A stretch of 64,000 nt of DNA from Mastigamoeba balamuthi (GCA_902651635.1 CACRSC010000001.1:404325-468324), one strand, 5' to 3'; counted from the stretch's first letter, positions 29,657 through 39,390 are shown. Numbers and translations: made by a program. The notes: generated by a model not told the origin, from the sequence alone.

Positions 29657-32600
29657 ATGCTTAGCTTTGTTGTCTTCTCGTGTGTCTTGCTAGGAGCATA
29701 CGGCGGCGCATCCTCGCCGCTCTATGTCTCCCTCTCTTCCGCTGCAGACCCGACGCTCTCGCTACGCCACTGCTCATACAGCCGCACGCTCCCCCGCCTC
29801 TGCGGTCCCCCCCATACCCCCCCCCCCCCCCCCCACTGCGCTCAGCCCTTCCTGGGGCGCGCAGCGTTCGTGACTCACAGGTCCCCACCATCTGCGGACT
29901 TCCTCTGGGAGTTCGTGGAGCTGGGAGGCGAGAGGGTCGCTCTGCGCCCAGCCGCGTTCAGTCGCCTCGTCCTGTGCTCGGCCAACGGCGTCGACCTGAC
30001 TCTCGAGGCCCTGCCTCCCTCATCGCCCACGGTGTGGCCACAACCACACGTCCCTGACGTCATCTTACACCACTTGTGCACGCAGTGCTCGTTCGCGAGG
30101 ACCGCGGGCCTGTCGGACCCCAACCGCGTGTCTCTCAGCATGGGTGGCAGGTATCTGTCCGTGCTGGGAGTGCTGTCTGGACAGTGCGCAGCCTCCTTCA
30201 GCGCGCCAGAGTCTTCTGTGGGCCTCGTGGCGTCGCCTGCCTCGCCAGAGGCTGCCACGTGGGTGGTCACCGGAGCCTCGGTCGTCGGGCTGTCGCACGC
30301 ATCGGGCGACGGGAAGGCCGTCGTCAGCATCAGGCACTGCAACTACCTCGCCTACGTCACGCCCGTCGACTCGGTTGCCGCCGACTTCAACTGGATCGTC
30401 GAGGCGGGCGATGGCGACAACAACGCGGTGATGCTGAGGTCGTACAACTACCCGCTGCTGCACCTGGGGCTCGTCGAGGGCTCGAGGACGCGCCTGGGCA
30501 TCGTCAGTTGCGGCAGCAGGGTCGCAGACTGCACGTTCATCCGCGGGGGCAACGACACGGGCGTGGCGACGCTGTTCCTCAAGGCCGCGGGCAAGTACGC
30601 GGCGATGGGCACGAGAGCAAGCGCGGACGGCTGCAAGTTCGGTGCCCCTGCCGTCGACCTCGTTCTGGGCGACGTGCCGGCCAAGTGGGAGCTGTCCGCT
30701 GTCATAGGGGCACCACGCAAGGCGTCGCTCACGGTTGTGAAAGAGAAGAGGCATAGCATCAGCCCTATCCTCTACGGCATCTTCTTCGAGGGTAGCCCTA
30801 TAGCCATCCCACTGCCCTCTCTAGTAGCCTCACCGGCCCCACAGAGATCAACTTCGCTGGTGATGGTGGGCTGTACGCCGAGCTCATTCGCAACCGCGAC
30901 TTCGAGGCGCTGGGCAGGGGCAATCTGGGGGACGGCCGGGCGGTCTCGGCCACCGCCAACGCCGCCGACTATCGCCCCTGGACGGCACGCTCCGTTTCGA
31001 GCACTGCGTCAGTCAAGACGGACACCTCAACACAACCATTCACGACAAACCCAGTCGTTCTCTCCATCCAGCTCGAGGCCTCCTCGATCGTAAGTCCCGG
31101 AGCCCTTTTAACACTGGATTTGACTGCACTGCTCCAGGTGCACCTCGAGAACCCCGGGTTCTGGGGAATCAACTGCCGAGCTGGGATGACCTACAGGGGC
31201 AGCCTCTACGCAAGATCCACCGCATCGGCCACGCTTGCAGCCTCGCTGCAGAACAACGGGGTCAACGTGTCGTCGGTCGCAGTAATGGTAGCAAGCGGAG
31301 ACTGGACCAAGTACGAGTTCGAGATAGAGGGCGTGTCCGATCATGAGGGCGCCGTATTCGCTCTGTCAGTGGAGGTCTCTCAGTCGGGGACTGTGTGGCT
31401 GGACAGCGTGTCACTGCGCCCCAGCGATGCCGTTGCCGGGTATGCATGCAGCGCTGCCAGGAATCACCCTGACTCAACGCGCTCGCAGGCTCTTCAGAAA
31501 GGACGTGTTCGACTATGTGGCTGGCCTGAAGCCATCGTTTGTCAGGTTTCCTGGCGGAAACTACCTCGAAGGCAACGCGATGGAGACGCACTGGGATTGG
31601 AAGAAGTCTCTCGGAGATCCGGCCGCTCGCCCTGGGCACTACAACGACGCATGGGGTTACTGGACAACCGACGGCCTGGGCCTTCACGAGTACTTGCTCT
31701 TCTGCGAGGCCCTCGGTGCTGCACCCCAGCTCTCCGTGTTCACGGGCTACTTCCTCACGCGCAAGTACGTACCCATCGAGAAGAGCGGCCAGTTTGCTAT
31801 AGACGCCCGTGAGCACCCCTGTCCCCCCAATCCACCGTGCTGAGAACGGGCTCGCAGAGGATGCGCTCGAGTACGCAAACAGCGACACGGACACTCCCTA
31901 CGGGAAACTCAGGGCAGACGCCGGGCATCCTGCCCCGTTCAACATGCGAAGGGTGGAGGTCGGCAACGAAGAGACCCTGATGGACGAGTACAGGCTGCAC
32001 TACAACAACATCACTCGAGGCATCTGGGACAGGTTCCCCGGCATCGAAGTGGTGGCGAGCGGGTGGTGGGGCCCAGACCTCAAGGGCAACCCGTGCCTGT
32101 CCGGTTCGCGCTGCGACGCGTGGGACGAACACTACTACAGGGCCCCCGACACCCTCGCTACCATGTCGACGCTCTACGACAGCTACGACAGGAAGCTGCC
32201 CCCGGTGTTCGTGGGTGAGTACGCCGGCGCAGACTACACCAAGGAGAGCCCCGAGAGCATACAGCAGGCGGTCTCCGAGGCCTCGTTCATGATAGGGTTC
32301 GAGAGGAACGCCGACGTGGTGGTACAATCGTCCTTCGCGCCTCTGTTCCGGCACACCCAGGGGACGCAGTGGCGCTACGACATGATCTGCTACAACGCAA
32401 GCGCCATCTATGCGATGCCCGCGTATGATGTGCAGAGGCTGTTCCGCGTCGAGCAGTGCTCCTTCACACTCGAGTCCAAGTTCACCAGCCCGACAGCAAC
32501 CGGCGAGATCGCCGCCGTGGCCTGCGTCCAGGAAGACGGGGACCTTGTGCTCAAGATCTCCAACTATGGACCCAGCGACCTGGTCGTCGACGTGGACCTG

Positions 32601-32777
32601 TCCTCCGTAGGTTCCCCTCGCAGCTCCAGGGTCATCTCTCTCGAGGCCCCCTCGCCCTACGCGGCAAACGACCTGGACAACCCGCACTTTGTGCACACCA
32701 CCGAGAGGACCGTCTCGTTTGGCGACAGGATCTCCGTTGTGATGCCGCCCTACTCCCTGGCGGTTGCCATCTTCTGA
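29657..32777 (+). CDS. Secreted GH51 alpha-L-arabinofuranosidase with AbfB-type sugar-binding domain
   Basis: Exo-enzyme releasing arabinofuranose from plant-type arabinan or arabinoxylan, suggesting digestion of plant or algal food. The start ATG at 29657 opens a signal peptide (MLSFVVFSCVLLGAYG). Residues about 20-350 are a beta-trefoil AbfB/CBM42-type region (VVSIRHCNYLAYVTPVDSVA; VMLRSYNYPLLHLG). The catalytic unit starts after an intron near 30790-30840 that joins GIFFE to EINFAGDGGLYAELIRNRDF. A CBM-like insert follows, then SFVRFPGGNYLEGN, the acid/base motif VEVGNEE (near 31960) and the nucleophile in VFVGEYAGAD (near 32215). It ends in a beta-sandwich with TGA at 32775-32777. A run of 18 C near 29817-29834 is a likely place for sequencing error or for a small intron. 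Confidence 0.9.
29817..29834. repeat. Homopolymer run of C in the arabinofuranosidase gene
   Basis: Eighteen consecutive C residues within the AbfB-domain coding region. The open frame passes through it as a Pro-rich stretch that has no place in the sugar-binding fold, so this may be intronic or miscounted. Confidence 0.85.
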
Positions 32778-32830
32778 AGAACAGTCAACAACAGACTCGC
32801 ACTCGCCGAGTTGTTCACAAGAAAACCGTC

Positions 32831-33493
32831 TACGCCAGGCGCGCCAGGAACACTCGGAGGCTCTCCGACTCGTGCGGCAGCAGGGAGGCCGCTGCCCCGG
32901 CGTAGCGCAGGTTCCTGAGCGCCACCTGTGCGACCTGCCTGTCGTTCCTGAAGAGGTTCTGCGCGCCCGCTTCGGGAGTGAGTGCAGAGCGTGCGGATAG
33001 CTCAGAGCGAACGGGGTGCTTCTTCATCGTCTCCCACACGAACGCCGCGCCCCGGGCACACCTCTCGGGATCCCTCTCCCCGAGCCCCAGCCACTCGGCG
33101 GCCACCACAAGCACGCGTCCTGCAGGCAGAGCCTCTGTGTCACAACTGCACTGGGCTGGCGGGGAGCACAGCAAGCGATCTTGAAGCTGAGGCTGGCGGA
33201 CCCACTGCGTCGGCCTGCAGGGCGTCGTACGACGCCACGTCGGAGAGGTCCATCAGGACGGACTCTGCCGTCCTCTCGGCGGGCCCCTGGGGCGCGGCGG
33301 CTGCGCCCTGGGAGAGCGCCCTGTGGACGTGTGCGAGCGACTCGGCAGCGCGCTGGAGGTTCTCGTTGTGCTCGAGCTGCAGGCGGTGCTCCGCCTGCTG
33401 CGAGGACACCAGCGCCGCCGTCTGGTCGCGCAGCTCGTGCAGGACCGACAGCAGCTCGCGGAGCGAGTCGACGCGTGCCCTGCTGCTGTCCAT
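32831..33493 (-). CDS. Hypothetical coiled-coil protein
   Basis: Not recognised. Exon 1 starts at ATG 33491-33493 and encodes a heptad-like helix (LRELLSVLHELRDQTAALV, then QLEHNENLQRAAES), then an acidic Leu-rich stretch. A short intron near 33140-33185 (exact ends unresolved, about 37-60 nt) leads to exon 2, with VLVVAAEWLGLGERDPERC and an ARM-like helix NDRQVAQVALRNLRYAG, ending FLARLA and stop. Codon usage is exon-like in both parts. It is convergent with the arabinofuranosidase gene, whose stop codon is about 55 bp away. Confidence 0.5.
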
Positions 33494-33947
33494 ACGGGCT
33501 CGAATTGGCTCGAATACGGGGGCGGAAGTGGCAGATAGCAAAGTGACTTAAGACAAGGGGATGGATGGGCTCTGAGGGTTGGCTGGTGGAGATGCGACAC
33601 TGTGTGCTGCGCCGCTGGTGCTCGGGCCAGCAGCTGGCTCGGGATACGAGAGCCGTATGTCAGATCAGGGGCCCCTGCATTGGCATCCGCTGTAGCAGGG
33701 CTCGCACAGTTGCTGTTGCCTAAATCGGAAGCCCGCATCTCCGCATCTCCTCCTCCGCATCCCCGCATCACCGCATCGCCGCACCACAGGGGCACTTTCT
33801 GGTGCGGGCTAGGAAAAAGCGGCTCTGCGGATTGACGTCACTCTTCACACGTCACCCAGGGTATTTAAGGTCGGGCCAACGCTGTCTCTTACCATTTACG
33901 AACGCACTCGGCAACACACGGGCTACCCCACCCAGGCACAGCTGGCA
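33494..33947 (+). promoter_or_regulatory. Promoter of the Cys-rich repeat protein: CRE palindrome plus TATA-like box
   Basis: A full TGACGTCA palindrome at 33833-33840 and a half-site CACGTCA just after it lie 22-30 bp upstream of a TATTTAA box at 33862-33868. This box is 80 bp before the start ATG. The spacing is that of a strong focused eukaryotic promoter. The rest of the interval shows no gene; 33735-33785 carries short CCGCATC repeats. Confidence 0.55.
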
Positions 33948-34688
33948 ATGAAGTCCATCCTGATCGCACTGTTCCTCGCTGCCGTCGCGTCGGCCCAGGT
34001 CCTCCACGAGGGCGACACCTGCAGCGGCATTGCAGGCCCCATCTACGGCACCTGCGCTCCTGGGCTCGAGTGCGTCTCCCCGCCCCACACCGCCGACCTG
34101 TCCGTCTGCCAGAAGAAGATCCTCCACGAGGGCGACACCTGCAGCGGCATCGCTGGCCCCATCTACGGCACCTGCGGCGCCGGCCTCGAGTGCGTCAACC
34201 CGCCCCACACCGCCGACATGGCCGTCTGCCAGAAGAAGGTCCTCGGCGAGGGCGCCACCTGCAACGGCTTCGCGGGGCCCATCTACGGCACCTGCGGCGC
34301 CGGCCTCGAGTGCACGCACGTCTCCGCGGACCTCTCGACGTGCCAGAAGAGGGTGCTGCTCGAGGGCGAGACGTGCAGCGGCATCGCGGGGCCCATCTAC
34401 GGCGAGTGCGCGTTCGGGCTCGAGTGCAGGACCGTCGGCGCCGACCTGTCCATCTGCCAGAAGAAGGTCCTGCGCTTCGGCGAGACCTGCAACGGCGTCG
34501 CGGGCCCCATCTACGGCGTGTGCGGCCGCGGCCTCGAGTGCGTGTTCCTGGGCCCCGACAACGGCGTCTGCCAGTGGAAGGTGCTCGGCAGCGGCGAGAC
34601 CTGCGTCAGCATCGCCGGCCAGACGGGCATCTGCAAGGCTCCCCTCAAGTGCACGTTCGTCGGCCCCGACAACTCCGTCTGCGCCTGA
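33948..34688 (+). CDS. Secreted cysteine-rich protein of six tandem repeats
   Basis: Intronless, 246 aa. The signal peptide MKSILIALFLAAVASA is followed directly by six repeats of about 37-40 residues. Each has the pattern G-(D/E/A)-T-C, GIAGPIYG, C, GLEC, C, then QKK(V/I)L opening the next unit, so four Cys per repeat. Repeats 1 and 2 are nearly identical in DNA as well as protein, pointing to recent unit duplication. Repeat 6 lacks the GPIYG core (SIAGQTGIC). I do not recognise the family. The small disulfide-rich knots could build a cell coat, cyst wall or digestive secretion. It has a TATA/CRE promoter and extreme GC-ending codon bias, both suggesting high expression. Confidence 0.85.
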   Translation: MKSILIALFLAAVASAQVLHEGDTCSGIAGPIYGTCAPGLECVSPPHTADLSVCQKKILHEGDTCSGIAGPIYGTCGAGLECVNPPHTADMAVCQKKVLGEGATCNGFAGPIYGTCGAGLECTHVSADLSTCQKRVLLEGETCSGIAGPIYGECAFGLECRTVGADLSICQKKVLRFGETCNGVAGPIYGVCGRGLECVFLGPDNGVCQWKVLGSGETCVSIAGQTGICKAPLKCTFVGPDNSVCA

Positions 34689-34854
34689 AGAGCCCTCGGG
34701 GTCGTGGCGTAGCCCCCTCGTCACCACATCTGCATATATACTCCCCATATGATGCCCTTACATAACAAAGATGCTGATGAGAGTCCCATGCCCGGGCAGC
34801 TGGAAGGCGTGAGGTTCGCCTACGAACAGGTAGTCTCAGTTTGACCCAGAACGA

Positions 34855-36178
34855 ATGGAGGATAGGTACTTTACGAACCCGTTTCAGGAGGGCCCCCTCC
34901 CGCCGCTGGACATCGGGGTGCTGCGAGAGACAAGGGAGGGCCTCATCAGCTCCATACTGAGCTCGAGGGGAGTCGCCGAGTACGAGGGGCCTCTCCCACT
35001 GTGAGTATCTCTCACAGGAGCTGCAGGGACCCGTACGTCTACGAGGGAGCCTCTGGGATTGCCATGGGTTTCCTGCACGCTGCGGCCCAGAACGAGAACG
35101 TCCTGCTCTCGCATTCGCGGGACTACGCCGACATCGCCCGCGGCCTCGTGACCGCCAGGCTTGCTTTCTCACGCTCCTTGCTGCGGCGCTGGCTGACGCT
35201 GCCTCACAGGGGCACAAGGCACCACCTGGTCTCGCTCTTCACCGGAGACGCGGGTGTTCACGCCGTCTGCGCAGCCGTCTACCGCAGGGTTGGCATGCGC
35301 GATCTGTCGTCCAGGTGCGTCGACGAGCTGCTGGCGCTCGAGGGAAATGCCGAAAGGGAGTCTTCCAACGAGCTGCTCTACGGCAGGGCCGGTCCGCCCA
35401 TGTGCACCCCCCGATCGCTGACGCCGTGGGCACAGGGTACTTGCAGGCGCTGCTGTTCTGCGAGCGGTACGTCGGCAGGACCGAGGAGCTCGCAGCAGCC
35501 AAGTGCCGGATCGTCCAGCAGATCCTCGACTCGGGCGAGGCGAGGGCGTGCGACGACCCCAGCGGGTGGCCGCTGATGTACAGTTGGCACGGGACGCGCT
35601 ACGTCGGGGCCGCGCACGGCCTGTGCGGCATCGCGCACTCTCTGCTGCTGGGCTCGAGCGGGTCCCCGCCCCCGGTCGTCAAGCAGTTCGTGGGCCGCAT
35701 CGCGTCGCTGCAGAGCTCGTCGGGGTCGTTCCCGTCGAGCCTCGACCGGCCCGGGCACCACGAGGTCGTGCAGTGGTGCCACGGGTCGCCGGGGCTCGTG
35801 ACGATGCTATGCGAGGCGCACGCGGTCTACGGGAGGGGCCACGAGACGCCGCTGCTCGAGGGCGCCAGGCGCTCGTGCGAGGACATCTGGAGGCGCGGGC
35901 TCCTGCGCAAGGGGTACGGGCTCTGCCACGGGATCTCGGGCAACGCCTACGCGATGCTGAGGCTGTGGAGGGAGACGGGGGACAGGACGTGGCTCGACAG
36001 GGCCCGGGCGTTCGCGAGCCTCGCAGCCAGGCCGCCCGAGGGAGTCGAGTTCGAGTTCAGCACCAAGCAGGAGAACCTCTTCAACGGGGCCGGTGCCGCT
36101 CTGTGCCTGTTCTCGGACCTCCTGGGACAGCCCTCGAGGTCGCTGTTCCCCTGCTGGGAGCTCCCCGCGAGTCCATAG
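34855..36178 (+). CDS. LanC-like protein (LANCL family)
   Basis: Eukaryotic relative of bacterial lanthionine cyclases. Family members bind zinc and glutathione and add glutathione to dehydroamino acids in proteins. The start at 34855 gives RYFTNPFQEGPLP, the conserved LANCL N-terminus, before an intron (GTGAGT). The alpha/alpha toroid follows: GASGIAMGFLHAAA, SLFTGDAGVHAVCAAV, ESSNELLYGRAG, then GAAHGLCGIAHSLL. Zinc ligands sit in VVQWCHGSPGLV (near 35775) and KGYGLCHGISGNAYAM (near 35925). It ends FPCWELPASP, as in animal LANCL1. Length and motif order are normal. No lanthipeptide precursor or dehydratase is nearby, so a bacteriocin role is not suggested. Confidence 0.9.
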
Positions 36179-36290
36179 ACGGCGAGGGCTTGATTGGGCG
36201 GTCAGCGGTACTTCCAACTCCGCAAGGAGAGAAAGAGACTTATACACACTTTACGCACTTACCCTCCTAAGGGAAAGGGTCCTCTCAGTT

Positions 36291-36484
36291 GTCTGCCAGT
36301 CCTCGTTCTGTCTGTGCTTTCACCGCGCGCACACAGCAGCCCAGTTGCCACAGCCCCCTCCTCCTGTCCTCCTGTCCCTGTGCCCGTATTTCCTTGTCGT
36401 TGAAGTGTGTTCCTTTCAGTTGTCTGCCAGTCCTGGTATGGCACTATCTGTCTGCGCTTTCACCACGTGCGCACAGCAGCCCAG
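36291..36484. repeat. Imperfect direct repeat pair
   Basis: Two copies, about 36291-36344 and 36411-36484, share the blocks TCAGTTGTCTGCCAGTCCT and GCTTTCACC followed by CACAGCAGCCCAG. The second copy has a small insertion. The pair lies in the non-coding stretch before the RUS-like exon. Origin unknown. Confidence 0.7.
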
Positions 36485-36601
36485 CAGCCGCGGGTGTGCG
36501 TGCCTACGGGAGCCAGCGATGGCATGTGCAGCGCCTGCGTGTACTGTGCATCTGGCGTCTTTTTTCCCCCTCGAGAGCTTTCTGTTGCTTTTCCGGTACA
36601 G

Positions 36602-36802
36602 CTCCTCCCGGCGCTCTGCCTCGCCATCGTCGGCATCGCAGGCGGTCCCACGCGCGACGCCATGCGCGCGCACGAGGCGCTCCAGGGCAATATGGCCGAC
36701 GTCAGCGCCAAGGACGGCAGCCAGGAGGCGGCCGTCAACATCCTCGGCATGCTGCTGGGCCTCGGCCCACGTGGGCCGCGTTCGCCGCGTTCGCCGCGCT
36801 GA
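36602..36802 (+). pseudogene. Orphan exon of a RUS/DUF647 (root UVB-sensitive family) gene
   Basis: After a T/C-rich tract ending TACAG, an exon-like frame encodes IVGIAGGPTRDAMRAH, then GNMADVSAKDGSQEAAVNIL. This is the most conserved block of RUS proteins (VAGGATRAALT ... NNMADVSAKDGSQETLVN). It then runs into a short GPRSPRSPR tail and stop. I found no other RUS exons within 1 kb on either side, so this looks like a gene fragment or relic. A gene with very distant exons cannot be excluded. The retained acceptor-like 5' edge suggests one exon moved with flanking intron sequence. Confidence 0.6.
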
Positions 36803-37096
36803 CCACGGGACACCTGGCCGCCATATGATATGAATCTCGAAGGGATTACGAGATCCATCTAGGTCAGTCACGATTGGAACTTGTCTTTGGATTTGGTTTA
36901 TGGGGTCCGTGCCAGGTCCGAGGACAATAGCCACTTTGCCCATCCCCCAAGGGGGAACTGAAAAGGAGAGGAAAAAACTGATTTGTACGGTTTCGTCCTT
37001 TGCGCGTTTTATGCGGGCCTCCTCGTTGGCACACTTATGGGTCAACTTTTCCGCCTGCCGAGATTTTATCCTGGCCAGATATTGAGGCAGAATATC

Positions 37097-37122
37097 CAGA
37101 GAAGATAGGGGGATCTTCTCTG
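37097..37122. repeat. Perfect hairpin in the leader of the nucleoredoxin gene
   Basis: CAGAGAAGAT (37097-37106) and ATCTTCTCTG (37113-37122) are exact complements around a 6-nt AGGGGG loop, 46 nt before the start codon. If transcribed it would form a 10-bp stem in the 5' UTR. Confidence 0.75.
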
Positions 37123-37167
37123 TCGCTTGGCGCCTCTCTCTTTGGTCCGCCGCGCACTACCGAACAG

Positions 37168-39390
37168 ATGGGTAACATGATGGACGTTGCCAGCGAGCTG
37201 CAGGGCCCCGTGGACATCGCCGCCACCCTGAGCACAGACTCCCGCGACTACCTCCTCGGCGCCGGCGGCGCGCGCGTCCCTGTGTCGTCTCTGTCCTCCA
37301 AGTACGTCTGGCTCCTCTTCGGCCGCGCGGTTCCCGACGGTCTCCTCGCCGCGTACACGTCCATCGCCGCCGCGCACCCCGGAGAGCTCGAGGTCGTCCA
37401 GATTCCCGGATCTTCCGAGAATCTAGATTCTCCCGATATCTCTGCTGACGCCGCTCCCTGGCTCTCCCTGCCGTCCGACGACGCTGACGGCGCCTCCAAG
37501 GCCCGCGCGGCCCTCTCTGTGCCTGAGGGCGAGTGCCTGTGCATGCTGGACCCCTCGGGGGCGCTCGTGGGGCGCGGGATGGCCGCCGTTGCCAAGTGGG
37601 GCCCCGAGGGCTTCCCGTACACCCGCGAGCGCATCTCCGAGCTCCGCGACCGCGTCCGCGCAGCCCGCGAGGCGCAGCAGACGCTCGAGGGCCTCCTGTC
37701 GACGCCCAGCCGCGACCACCTGCTGGGAGCCGACGGCCAGAAGGTCCCCGTCGCGACCCTCGCGGGCCGCACTGTCGCGCTGCTCTTCAGCTCCCGCGCG
37801 GCCGACTCGTTCACGCCGCTGCTCTGCGAGGCCTACCGCGAGCTCCGCCTGAGCGCGGGGCCCGGCGCCGGCATGGAGGTCGTCTACGTGTCGAGCGACC
37901 GCACGCGGGACGAGTGGGCCGAGTGCTGCGCGCAGATGCCGTGGCTGGCGCTGCCCTACGAGGACCGCGAGGCCGCGGGCGCCCTGGGCGAGTGGTTCGA
38001 CATCGACGGCCTCCCGCGCCTCGTGGTCCTCGGGTCCGACGGCAAGACCGTCAGCAGGGACGCCAGGGACGCCGTCGCCGAGTTCGGCGCCGACGCGTAC
38101 CCCTTTGACGACGCGCACGTCGACGCGCTGCGCGACGCCGCCGAGAGCGCCAGGGCGAGCCAGTCGCTGGCGGCGCTGCTCTGCGCCGACGGCAGGGACC
38201 ACGTCCTGCGCGGCGCCGAGAGGGTCCCCGTGTCGTCGCTCGAGGGCGCGCACGTGGCGCTGTACCTCTGCGGCGGCGGCGAGGGCGAGGCCAGGTTCTC
38301 GAAGCTGCTCAGGCAGACGCAGAGCGACCTGCGGGCGGCGGGCACGAGGCTCGCGGTCGTCGTCGTGCCGGTGAGGACGCCCGGCATGCCCGAGGCACCG
38401 CAGGCCAGCGCCATCGTCGCGGCGGGCGGGGAGGGCGAGCTGCAGTGGCTGGCGCTGCCCGACGAGGACGTCCGGACGCCCAGGAGGCTCTCGAACTACT
38501 TCCACATCGACGGCACGCCGACGCTGGTCGTGCTCGACGGCCAGGGCAAGACCGTCTGCGCCGACGCCGTCAACGTCCTCGCGCGCTACGGGGCCGCCGG
38601 GTTCCCGTACGACCAGGAGAAGCTCGAGGGGCTGGAGCGCAGTATCCAGGAGGAGATCGAGGCCGCCAGGCAGTCGCAGAGCTTCGAGACGCTGCTGGCG
38701 ACCGCCTCGCGCGACTACCTCGTCGACAACAGGGGCCAGAGGACGCCGGTGGCGCGGCTGGCCGAGAACGAGGTCGTCGCGCTGTACTTCAGCGCGCACT
38801 GGTGCGGCCCGTGCTGCGAGTTCACGCCCAAGCTCGCGGGCATCTACAACGAGCTCAGGGCCGCCGGCAAGCGCTTCGAGGTCGTCTTCGTGTCGTCGGA
38901 CAAGACCCCCGAGGCCTTTGCCGAGTACTTTGGGCAGATGCCCTGGCTCGCGGTGCCGTTCGAGGAGCGCGAGACGAAGCAGAGGCTGTCGAGGTGGTTC
39001 GACGTCGAGGGCATCCCCACCCTCGTGCTGCTCGACGCCGGCGGCAAGACCGTGTGCACCGACGGCGCCGAGGTCGTCGACGAGCACGGGGCCGCGGGGT
39101 TCCCGTGGAGCCCCGAAGAGCTCAAGAGGAAGCTCGCCGAGGCCGTCGCGGGCCTGCCAGAGGTCGTGCAGAACGACATGCACGAGCACCCGCTGCACCT
39201 CGTCGAGTGCAGCACGCTCCCCGAGGCCTACGTCAACGGCAACTACGGCTGCGACAAGTGCCACGGCACGGGCAACGGGTACGTCTACCACTGCCCAGAG
39301 TGCAACTTCGACCTGCACCCCAAGTGCGCCGTGGGCGCTGGGCCCGAGTGCCACGGCACCGGCGACGAGCATTGCGATTGCTGCCACTGA
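37168..39390 (+). CDS. Nucleoredoxin-like protein with four thioredoxin folds and a C-terminal DC1 zinc domain
   Basis: Intronless, 740 aa from the ATG at 37168. Four thioredoxin-like repeats at roughly residues 15-150, 170-330, 340-500 and 510-655 each begin with a (S/D)R-D-(Y/H) turn and carry a PWL(A/S)LP-type strand and a (G/S)xGKTV strand. Only the fourth keeps the redox site, WCGPCC at residues 545-550. The first three have lost both cysteines there and may be scaffold or chaperone units. The C-terminus is a Cys/His DC1-like zinc domain (HPLHLV, CDKCHGTGNG, YHCPECNFDLHPKC), as in plant NRX1. Likely a thiol reductase protecting or regulating partner proteins. One stretch of domain 1 (37401-37440) is strikingly AT-rich and contains a 14-bp palindrome. 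Confidence 0.9.
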   Translation: MGNMMDVASELQGPVDIAATLSTDSRDYLLGAGGARVPVSSLSSKYVWLLFGRAVPDGLLAAYTSIAAAHPGELEVVQIPGSSENLDSPDISADAAPWLSLPSDDADGASKARAALSVPEGECLCMLDPSGALVGRGMAAVAKWGPEGFPYTRERISELRDRVRAAREAQQTLEGLLSTPSRDHLLGADGQKVPVATLAGRTVALLFSSRAADSFTPLLCEAYRELRLSAGPGAGMEVVYVSSDRTRDEWAECCAQMPWLALPYEDREAAGALGEWFDIDGLPRLVVLGSDGKTVSRDARDAVAEFGADAYPFDDAHVDALRDAAESARASQSLAALLCADGRDHVLRGAERVPVSSLEGAHVALYLCGGGEGEARFSKLLRQTQSDLRAAGTRLAVVVVPVRTPGMPEAPQASAIVAAGGEGELQWLALPDEDVRTPRRLSNYFHIDGTPTLVVLDGQGKTVCADAVNVLARYGAAGFPYDQEKLEGLERSIQEEIEAARQSQSFETLLATASRDYLVDNRGQRTPVARLAENEVVALYFSAHWCGPCCEFTPKLAGIYNELRAAGKRFEVVFVSSDKTPEAFAEYFGQMPWLAVPFEERETKQRLSRWFDVEGIPTLVLLDAGGKTVCTDGAEVVDEHGAAGFPWSPEELKRKLAEAVAGLPEVVQNDMHEHPLHLVECSTLPEAYVNGNYGCDKCHGTGNGYVYHCPECNFDLHPKCAVGAGPECHGTGDEHCDCCH
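37418..37431. repeat. Perfect 14-bp palindrome inside a coding exon
   Basis: AGAATCTAGATTCT lies in the first thioredoxin-like domain, followed at once by CCCGATATCTC. It has the same vocabulary as the intronic palindromes in the window. The frame stays open through it and no splice sites flank it. Confidence 0.85.

Noticed and set aside
34855-36178. LanC-like gene as part of a lanthipeptide cluster
   Set aside because: Neighbours include no precursor peptide or dehydratase; it matches the eukaryotic LANCL family end to end.
37395-37445. AT-rich segment of nucleoredoxin as an unspliced intron
   Set aside because: No acceptor AG at the right place, the frame stays open, and the length matches the loop in the other domains.
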